A DNA stretch of 44,896 nt from positions 1 through 44,896 of the forward strand of contig NZ_VWPY01000036.1 in assembly GCF_011839805.1 (NCBI RefSeq), given 5' to 3'. Shown piece after piece: positions 37,807 through 44,896 of this stretch. Position 1 is the stretch's first letter; each line of letters begins with the position of its first letter. Made by a program: the position numbers and the translations under genes. The notes under the pieces are model-generated. The model was given only the letters and a program-made list of their open reading frames with translations, searched no databases and was not told where the DNA came from. Source of the stretch: Kineococcus rubinsiae. Lineage in GTDB: Bacteria; Actinomycetota; Actinomycetes; Actinomycetales; Kineococcaceae.

Positions 37807-38250
37807 TCAGGCCCTGCGGCGCCCGGCGTCCGCGGACAGGCGCCCGGCCCCGGTGAACGCCAGCGCGAGGCCCGCGGCCCCGAGCAGCAGCGCGTTCTCG
37901 CCGTTGACCTGACCCTCGACGAGGAGGCCGTCGGGGCGGTGCACGAGGAACCACACCAGGCCCATCTGCACGAGGACGAGCAGGCCGGCGAGCCGGGTGA
38001 GCAGCCCCAGGACGAGCAGCGTCCCGAGGCCCACCTCCCCGGCGATCAGCAGCCAGCCGGCGACGTCGGGGACGGGGACGCCGAGCCCGGCGGCGGCGCC
38101 CAGCGTCTGCTCGGGGGCGCTGAGCTTCGGCACGCCGTGCACGAGCAGGAGCCCGCCCGCGACGAGGCGCAGCAGGAGCAGGCCCACCGAGGAGGTGGCG
38201 TCGGGGCGCGCCGTGCGGGGGCGCGGGAGCGTGCTGGTGGACGTGGTCAT
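37807..38250 (-). CDS. DoxX family membrane protein
   Basis: A 147-residue protein with four hydrophobic segments (near residues 22-40, 62-82, 85-105 and 118-136). The start GLLLLRLVAGGLLLVHGVPKL and the NGENALLLGAAGLAL block are DoxX signatures. Actinobacterial DoxX proteins have been linked to redox balance, but no specific role is visible. ATG 38250 has AGAGGA about 7 bases upstream; the frame continues to 38319 without support. Confidence 0.88.
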   Translation of the reverse strand: MTTSTSTLPRPRTARPDATSSVGLLLLRLVAGGLLLVHGVPKLSAPEQTLGAAAGLGVPVPDVAGWLLIAGEVGLGTLLVLGLLTRLAGLLVLVQMGLVWFLVHRPDGLLVEGQVNGENALLLGAAGLALAFTGAGRLSADAGRRRA

Positions 38251-38503
38251 CGGTCGGTCCTCTGCGTCGGGGGAGGGTCCGGCGGACCCTGGGCGGGACG
38301 AGCTGGCGCGGCCGTGCACCGCCTCCCGCGGCCCCGCCGCGCGCCCCTGCGGAGGGGTCGGCGGCGGTCGGGGAGGCGACCGGGACCGACGCTACCCAGC
38401 GGGCCGGGACGGCGGAACCCGCCCCGCAGCGTGGTTAGGGTGTCCTCCGACACACGCTCCGCTGAACCCTCCGGTGGAGTGCTCACGAGGAGCGGAGGAC
38501 GAC

Positions 38504-39136
38504 GTGAAGCGTGTGCTGGCCTGGTTCCTGCTGCTCGCGGGCCTGGGCTGCGCGGTCGCCGGGACGCTGCTGCTGACCGTCCTGGCCCCCCCGACGCAGC
38601 TCGCCGTGACCGAGCGGGCGCAGGACCCGGGCACCGCCGTCGTCACCGCCCCGGGCCTGCTCGAGCTCACCGGCCCGCAGGCCTCGCTGCGCGCCACGGG
38701 CACCGCCCAGCAGCAGGTGTTCCTCGGCATCGCGCGCGCCTCCGACGTCACGGCCTGGCTGGGCGACGCCTCCCGCACCGAGCTCACCGGCGTGCGGGGG
38801 GAGCTCGACGCCCCCGCCTTCACCACGCGGTCCACGACGGGACCCGCGGCCACCGACCCGCGGGTCGCGGACATCTGGCTCGCGACCGCCTCGGGCGCGG
38901 GCAGCGCCGCGCTCGACTGGCCGCGCTCCTCGAGCGCCGAGGTCGAGGGCGGGGTGGTGGCCCTCGCGGCCACCGACGGGTCCGCCGCGGCCCCGGGCAC
39001 CGTGTCCATCACCTGGGCGCTGCAGGGCGAGCAGGCCGAGCACCCCTCCGCCGTGCCCCTCGTCGTCGCGGGCGCCGTGCTGCTCGTGCTCGGTGCCGTC
39101 GCGGTCCTGCTCGCCGGACGGAAGGCCTCCTCGTGA
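38504..39136 (+). CDS. Membrane protein with extracytoplasmic domain, unknown function
   Basis: A 210-residue protein: an N-terminal hydrophobic segment (about 5-25), an exported Thr/Ala-rich domain with no recognised motif, and a C-terminal membrane segment (about 182-203, PLVVAGAVLLVLGAVAVLLAG). It was not assigned to a known family. GTG 38504 has GCGGAGGA upstream. The 253-bp gap before it holds TAGGGT (38436) and a small GTGTC/GACAC hairpin (38440-38453) and no gene. The stop overlaps the lipoprotein GTG (GTGA), so the two probably work together at the cell surface. Confidence 0.72.
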   Translation: MKRVLAWFLLLAGLGCAVAGTLLLTVLAPPTQLAVTERAQDPGTAVVTAPGLLELTGPQASLRATGTAQQQVFLGIARASDVTAWLGDASRTELTGVRGELDAPAFTTRSTTGPAATDPRVADIWLATASGAGSAALDWPRSSSAEVEGGVVALAATDGSAAAPGTVSITWALQGEQAEHPSAVPLVVAGAVLLVLGAVAVLLAGRKASS

Positions 39137-40137
39137 CCCGCACCCCCCGCTCCCGCACCGCCCTCCTGGTCACCGCGCTCGCCGGCTCCGCGTCGCTGCT
39201 GGCCGGCTGCGCGACGCTGCCCGTCGCGAGCACCCCGGCGGCGCCCGCGCGCACGCCGATCGTCGTCGAGCCCGCGCAGGCCGCGCGCATCGTCACCGCG
39301 GCCTCGGACGCCCTCCTCGCCGCGGACACCGCGGGCGACCCGGCGCTGCTGCCCGCGCGCGTGCAGGGCCCCGAGCGGGACCTGCGCGCCGCGGCCTTCG
39401 CCATCCGCGCCGCCGGGGCGCAGCCGGCCGGCACGGGGGCCGCCGACGAGCTGGCCCCGCTGACCTCGATGCTGCCCCGCCAGGAGGCCTGGCCCCGGTT
39501 CTTCTTCACCGTGACCGAGCCGGGCGCCGACCAGAAGCCGTCGCTCGTCGTCCTGCGCTCGGAGTCGGCCCGGGAGCCGTACCGCGTCTGGGGCACCCCC
39601 TCGCTGCTGCCCGGCGTGAGCCTGCCGCCCACCGACGCCCCCGCGGCCGGCGTGGACGTCGTCGCGGCGGGGGAGACGACGAACCTCGTCGCGGCCCCGC
39701 AGGCCGTGGCCGAGCACTACGCCGACGTCCTGACGAAGGGCGGCGCGAGCGAGTTCGCCGGGCAGTTCGCCGACGACGCCTACCGCGGTGAGGTCGCGGC
39801 GTCCACGGCCGCCCAGACCGCGGCGCTGACCGGCGCAGGCGGCACCCTCACGCAGACCCACACCTTCGAGCCGGGGACCGTGCTCGCCGTCCGCACCCGC
39901 GACGGGGGCGCCCTCGTCGTGGCTGCGCTGCGCTGGGAGAGCACCTCCAAGGGCCCGGCGGGCGGTCGCCCCGGCACGCTCGACCCGGTCCTGGCCGCCC
40001 TCGCGGGCCGCCAGCAGGCCACGACGGCGACCGTCGTGCGCGAGGAGGTCGTGGCCTTCGCGGTGCCGCCGACCGACGGCGGTCCCGTGCGGGTCCTGGC
40101 CGCCGAGAGCGGTCCGGTGTCCGTCACCGCTGCGTGA
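39133..40137 (+). CDS. Putative lipoprotein, unknown function
   Basis: A 334-residue exported protein. The signal peptide has RTPRSRTALLVTALAGSASL and a lipobox LLAGC with the lipidated Cys at residue 26. The mature part is rich in Ala/Thr/Val with blocks such as PRFFFTVTEPG and AVAEHYADVLTKGGASEFAGQF, but no catalytic motif is evident. Similar lipoproteins with a membrane partner upstream occur in related actinomycetes. The start overlaps the upstream stop by 4 bases. Confidence 0.78.
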   Translation: MTRTPRSRTALLVTALAGSASLLAGCATLPVASTPAAPARTPIVVEPAQAARIVTAASDALLAADTAGDPALLPARVQGPERDLRAAAFAIRAAGAQPAGTGAADELAPLTSMLPRQEAWPRFFFTVTEPGADQKPSLVVLRSESAREPYRVWGTPSLLPGVSLPPTDAPAAGVDVVAAGETTNLVAAPQAVAEHYADVLTKGGASEFAGQFADDAYRGEVAASTAAQTAALTGAGGTLTQTHTFEPGTVLAVRTRDGGALVVAALRWESTSKGPAGGRPGTLDPVLAALAGRQQATTATVVREEVVAFAVPPTDGGPVRVLAAESGPVSVTAA

Positions 40138-40150
40138 GAAGCTGACCGCC

Positions 40151-41110
40151 ATGACGCAGCCCACGCCTCCCGGCGCGAACCTCAACCTGCGCGGAGCGGT
40201 CGACCTCGGTGCGCTCGCCGCCCGGAACACCCGCCGCGAGGAGGTGGCCCGCCGCGCGGCCACCGACCCCGCCGCCGTCGCCCCGAGGTCGCCCTACGCC
40301 GTCGACGTCACGGAGGAGACCTTCGCCGACGTCGTCCAGCAGTCCCTCGAGGTCCCCGTGGTCCTCGACCTCTGGGCCGAGGGGTACGAGACCGGCGCCG
40401 AGGCGCTGCAGACGCTCGCCACCGAGCTCGACGGCCGCATCCTCCTGGCCCGCATCGACGCGCAGGCCAACCCCTCGCTGGCCCAGTCCCTCGTGCAGTC
40501 GCTGCAGGCGCAGGCCGTGCCGATCGTCGCCGCCGTGGTCAAGGGGCAGCCGATCCCGCTGTTCACCGGCAGCTACCCGGCCCTGGAGGAGATCCGCGGC
40601 GTGCTCGAGGAGCTGCTGCGGGTCGCCGAGGCCAACGGCGTGACCGGGCGCCTCGCGCCGATCGAGCAGGCCGCCGCCGAGCCCGCGGCCCCGCCGGTGC
40701 CGCCGCTGCAGGCCGAGGCCCAGGCCGCGCTCGCCGCCGGGGACCTCGACGCGGCCGCGGCCGCCTACCAGCGGGCCGTCGCGCAGGACCCGCGCGACCC
40801 CGAGGCCGCCGCCGGGCTCGCCCGCGTCGGCGTGCTGCGCCGCGTGCAGGGCGTCTCGCTGGAGGAGGCCCGCGCCGCCGCGGCCGCCGCCCCCGACGAC
40901 GTCGCCGCGCAGGTCGTCGTGGCCGACCTCGACCTCGTGGGCGGGCACGTCGAGGACGCGTTCGCGCGCCTGCTGCGCATCGTCTCCACCACGGTCGGCG
41001 AGGACCGGGACACGGCCCGCACCCACCTGCTGGAGCTCTTCGCCGTGGTCGGCACCGACGACCCGCGCGTCACGACGGCCCGCGCCGCGCTCTCCCGCGC
41101 CCTCTTCTGA
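40151..41110 (+). CDS. YbbN-like thioredoxin-fold/TPR protein lacking CXXC
   Basis: A 319-residue protein. Residues 50-165 match the thioredoxin fold (VPVVLDLWAEGYETGAEALQ, cis-Pro region AVPIVAAVVKG), but where WAxWCGPC is expected the sequence is W75-A-E-G-Y-E-T-G, so both redox cysteines are missing. Residues 195-310 are TPR-like helices (AEAQAALAAGDLDAAAAAYQ, AVAQDPRDPEAAAGLARVG). E. coli YbbN (CnoX) combines the same domains as a chaperone. A non-redox co-chaperone role is inferred. GAAGCT 7 bases before the ATG is a weak leaderless -10. Confidence 0.85.
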   Translation: MTQPTPPGANLNLRGAVDLGALAARNTRREEVARRAATDPAAVAPRSPYAVDVTEETFADVVQQSLEVPVVLDLWAEGYETGAEALQTLATELDGRILLARIDAQANPSLAQSLVQSLQAQAVPIVAAVVKGQPIPLFTGSYPALEEIRGVLEELLRVAEANGVTGRLAPIEQAAAEPAAPPVPPLQAEAQAALAAGDLDAAAAAYQRAVAQDPRDPEAAAGLARVGVLRRVQGVSLEEARAAAAAAPDDVAAQVVVADLDLVGGHVEDAFARLLRIVSTTVGEDRDTARTHLLELFAVVGTDDPRVTTARAALSRALF

Positions 41111-41120
41111 GCGGTCCTGC

Positions 41121-41218
41121 CTGAGCTGAACGGCCTGAGCTGAACGGCCTGAGCTGAACGGCCTGAGCTGAACGGCCTGAGCTGAACGGCCTGAGCTGAA
41201 CGGCCTGAGCTGAACGGC
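41121..41218. repeat. Seven perfect 14-bp tandem repeats
   Basis: CTGAGCTGAACGGC is repeated seven times without a mismatch (98 bp), starting 11 bases after the YbbN-like gene stop. The 14-bp period is not a multiple of three, so it is not coding. The last unit runs into the base of the terminator hairpin. Perfect identity implies recent expansion and probable copy-number variation. Confidence 0.97.
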
Positions 41219-41244
41219 GGGGCGCCCGGGAGGCGCCCCGCCGT
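41214..41244. terminator. Bidirectional terminator hairpin between the YbbN-like and ABC-F genes
   Basis: A 13-bp perfect stem (ACGGCGGGGCGCC with GGCGCCCCGCCGT) and a 5-nt loop CGGGA lies between convergent genes. The left arm begins with ACGGC, the end of the last 14-bp repeat. The ABC-F stop is 16 bases away. Confidence 0.85.
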
Positions 41245-41259
41245 CCAGCGCTGCCCGTG

Positions 41260-42984
<1,725 letters not shown>

Positions 42985-43140
42985 GGGAGCTCCTGGGGGC
43001 AGCGCGGGAGGACCGCCCGGGGGGCGGTGGGGCCTCGGTGAGGGCGGACAGCGGGACTGTCCTCAGCTGCGCACGCAGCCGATCCTGCGGTGCGCGCTCG
43101 GCGCCGGTCAAACCGGTTGCGGCCCCGCGGGGCCGGGCGC
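42985..43140 (-). promoter_or_regulatory. Hairpin-rich leader of the ABC-F gene
   Basis: In the direction of transcription the hairpins are: GGCCCCGCGGGGCC (43121-43134); ACCGG/CCGGT (43104-43116); a 10-bp stem with one bulge (43069-43095); GGACAG/CTGTCC (43046-43062); and a perfect ACCGCCC-CCC-GGGCGGT (43012-43028), followed by the AGGAG site. A tiny GTG frame of three codons (43074-43063) lies inside the third hairpin. The first two may end RpiR transcription; the rest suit attenuation. Confidence 0.55.
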
Positions 43141-44016
43141 TCAGCGCTCCACGTGCTCCCAGCTCTCGACGAGGGCCTCGTGGGCCTCGAGGCGCGCCTG
43201 GGTGCGCTGCGGGTCGCTCGCCGCGACGGCGTCCAGGAGGCTCATCGCGAGGACGACGGCGGCGGCGTGACTGTCGAACACCAGCCCGCGCCCGACGGGG
43301 GCGACCAGCAGGACGTCGGCGTCGGCGGCGAAGGGCACCAGCGGTGTGTCGGCGACGACGACGGTCGCGAGCCCGAGCGCCCGGGCCTGCCGCAGCGCGC
43401 GGACGGTGGCGGCCGGGTAGCGGGGCAGGGTCAGGACGAGCAGCGCCGTGGCCCCGTCGGCGTGCAGCTGCAGGACGCCGTCCTCGGCGGTGGAGCCGTC
43501 GGTCAGGACGCGGACGCCCGGCAGCACGCGGCGGGCGAAGTAGCCGAGGTGCTCGGCCAGGGCCGCCGAGGCGCGCAGGCCGAGGACGCCGAAGGGGCGG
43601 GTGCCGGCCAGCAGGGCCACCGCGGCGTCGAGACCGCCCCCTCCGACGCTGCGGCGCAGCGTCTCCAGGTTCGCGCGCTCGTCGTCGAGGGCGGCCACGC
43701 GGTGGTCGAACGGCTCGTCGGGGGCGGGGACGGGCCCCGCGGCGGCCGGGGCGGCGAGCACCACGTCGCGCAGGGCCGCGCGGAACTCCGACCAGCCGCG
43801 GTGGCCGAGGGCGTGCGCGAAGCGGGTCACGGTCGGCTGGCTCACCCCGGCCTGCTCGGCCACCTCGGCGGCCGACAGGAACGCCACCCCGGGCAGCGCG
43901 TCGAGCAGGCACTGCAGGACGCGGCGCTGGGTGGGTGACAGGCGCTGCTCGCGGCCGCGCGCCAGCAGCCACGCCTGCGGGCCCTCGGGCTCGGGCACGG
44001 GCTCGGGGCGGTTCAC
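43141..44016 (-). CDS. RpiR family transcriptional regulator
   Basis: A 291-residue regulator. The N-terminal HTH_6 domain shows LSPTQRRVLQCLLDALPGVA, SAAEVAEQAGVSQPTVTRFA and LGHRGWSEFRAALRD. The C-terminal SIS domain (FGVLGLRASAALAEHLGYFA, LLVLTLPRYPAATVRAL, VVVADTPLVPFAADADVLL) would bind a sugar phosphate or another small effector. The GTG 44016 start has no ribosome site; CAGAGT ends 6 bases upstream as a weak leaderless -10. It is divergent from the lyase-like gene (96 bp apart) and is likely to control it. Confidence 0.9.
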   Translation of the reverse strand: MNRPEPVPEPEGPQAWLLARGREQRLSPTQRRVLQCLLDALPGVAFLSAAEVAEQAGVSQPTVTRFAHALGHRGWSEFRAALRDVVLAAPAAAGPVPAPDEPFDHRVAALDDERANLETLRRSVGGGGLDAAVALLAGTRPFGVLGLRASAALAEHLGYFARRVLPGVRVLTDGSTAEDGVLQLHADGATALLVLTLPRYPAATVRALRQARALGLATVVVADTPLVPFAADADVLLVAPVGRGLVFDSHAAAVVLAMSLLDAVAASDPQRTQARLEAHEALVESWEHVER

Positions 44017-44112
44017 GGGAGGACTCTGGCACGCGGGCGCGGACCCAGCCGCACGCTCCGGCCGCACCGCGCGGGCGTGCGAGCATCCGGGGAGGACGAG
44101 CGAGGGAGCACC

Positions 44113-44896
44113 GTGGGCACCGAGGACCACCCCGACGGGCCCGGGCGGGCCCCGGCCGGGCCCGAGCTGGTGCTCCGGCAGCCGGGCGACCTCGACGCCG
44201 ACGCGGTGCTGGCCCTCGCGGACCGCCGCGTCACGGTCGTCCTCGGCGAGGGCCTGCGCGCGCGCCTGGGCGCCTCGCGCGCCGCGACGCTGGCCGCGCT
44301 GCGGACCGCGGGCCCGGTCTACGGCGTCACCACGGGCATGGGGGCGCTGGCCGGGGTGACGCTCGACGCGGCGGCGCAGGCCCGCCACCAGGACGCGCTC
44401 GTGGTGGGGCGGGCCGTCGGCTCGGCGCCGTGGCTGACCTGCGCCGAGACGCGGGCGCTGCTCGCCGTCCGGCTGCGCACCCTCCTGCACGCCGAGGCCG
44501 GGGCGTCCCCCGAGCTCGCGGACCGGCTCGTCGCGCTGCTCCGGGCCGACGTGCTGCCGGCGGTCCCCGCGCGCGGCACGGGCGTCGCGGGGGAGATCGT
44601 GCCGCTCGCCCACGCGGGCGCGGTCGTCCTCGGCGGCGGGCGGGTGCTCGCCGGGACGGCTGAGGCGGACGCCGACGGCTCGGCGGACGGGGCGGCGGCG
44701 CTCGCGGCCGCCGGGCTGGGGCCGGCCGGCTTCGGCCCCAAGGAGGGCGTGGCCTTCCTGGAGGGCGTCCCGGCCGCGACCGCCCTGGCGCTGCTGCGCG
44801 TCCGCGAGGCGCGCGTGCTGCTCGCCCAGGTGCCCGTCGTGCTGGCCGCCTCGGCCGCCGTGGTGGGCGCGAGCCACGACCCCGTGCACCCCGCGC
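44113..44896 (+). CDS. Histidine/aromatic ammonia-lyase family protein without MIO motif (3' end outside window)
   Basis: 261 codons are visible and open to the window edge. Homology to histidine ammonia-lyase is clear: VYGVTTGMGAL with the catalytic-type Tyr70, HQDALVVGRAVG, VVPxRG-like VPARGT, VPLAHAGAVVLGGGRVL and GFGPKEGVAFLEG. The MIO-forming ASG of GASGDLAPLAH is replaced by G157-V-A-G-E161 with one residue fewer, so the serine needed to make MIO is absent. The Asn after the GPKEG block (NGT in the enzyme) is also lost (Glu217-Gly). It may be an inactive or different-chemistry homologue. The GTG start has GAGGGAG 5 bases upstream. Confidence 0.8.
   Translation, partial: MGTEDHPDGPGRAPAGPELVLRQPGDLDADAVLALADRRVTVVLGEGLRARLGASRAATLAALRTAGPVYGVTTGMGALAGVTLDAAAQARHQDALVVGRAVGSAPWLTCAETRALLAVRLRTLLHAEAGASPELADRLVALLRADVLPAVPARGTGVAGEIVPLAHAGAVVLGGGRVLAGTAEADADGSADGAAALAAAGLGPAGFGPKEGVAFLEGVPAATALALLRVREARVLLAQVPVVLAASAAVVGASHDPVHPA

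Noticed and set aside
41121-41218. CRISPR array
   Set aside because: The units are 14 bp, directly adjacent and have no spacers; no cas genes are nearby. It is a simple tandem repeat.

Overview
The window is a very GC-rich (clearly above 70 %) chromosomal segment from an actinomycete. The core gene order argS-lysA-hom-thrC-thrB-rho-rpmE-prfA-(insert)-prmC-tsaC-wecA-(two small membrane genes)-atpBEFHAGDC-DUF2550, followed by nucS and a YbbN-like gene, is the classic actinobacterial order (compare Mycobacterium tuberculosis Rv1292-Rv1312). The long Rho with an extra N-terminal region, the mismatch endonuclease NucS, and abundant GTG starts also fit Actinobacteria. Kineococcus or a relative is a plausible guess from overall composition, but the sequence alone does not prove genus. 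No IS element, prophage or CRISPR array was seen.

Region by region. 1-7 kb: the 3' end of an HrpB-type helicase gene, then mostly single-gene units: a phosphoribosyltransferase, an FMO-like flavoprotein, a SAM methyltransferase coupled to a glutathione peroxidase, a SprT-like zinc metalloprotein, a CrtI-like FAD oxidoreductase and a DUF1345 membrane protein. 7-13.8 kb: tRNA-Arg(CCG) divergent from argS, then lysA and the threonine genes hom-thrC-thrB. 13.8-23 kb: rho with a long structured leader and a repeat-rich N-terminus, a strong hairpin, rpmE, prfA, an inserted ArsR-type regulator plus membrane serine hydrolase, then prmC, tsaC and wecA. 23-31.2 kb: the complete F-type ATP synthase operon, preceded by an inverted-repeat promoter and with a hairpin-rich gap between atpH and atpA. 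31.2-41 kb: DUF2550, a small membrane protein, a STAS-domain protein behind a structured leader, nucS, a conserved small Cys protein, threonine aldolase with an alpha/beta hydrolase, a DivIVA-like coiled-coil protein, a thiamine-binding-type protein, DoxX, a membrane protein with a lipoprotein, and a YbbN-like TPR protein that has lost CXXC. 41-44.9 kb: seven perfect 14-bp tandem repeats abutting a bidirectional terminator, an antibiotic-resistance-type ABC-F gene with a hairpin-rich leader, an RpiR regulator and, divergent from it, the 5' part of a histidine-ammonia-lyase-family gene whose catalytic MIO serine is missing.

Themes worth attention: (i) many genes have a TANNNT -10 hexamer only 6-8 bases before the start codon, so they are probably leaderless; (ii) short tandem duplications recur at gene ends and in intergenic gaps; (iii) at least four untranslated regions (rho, atpH-atpA, STAS gene, ABC-F) carry clear hairpins suggesting RNA-level control; (iv) the ATP synthase combines a short epsilon subunit with a long alpha tail; (v) the degenerate ammonia-lyase homologue. 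Most genes are ordinary housekeeping genes. The candidates for something undescribed are the MIO-less lyase homologue with its RpiR partner, the ABC-F leader and the STAS-gene leader.
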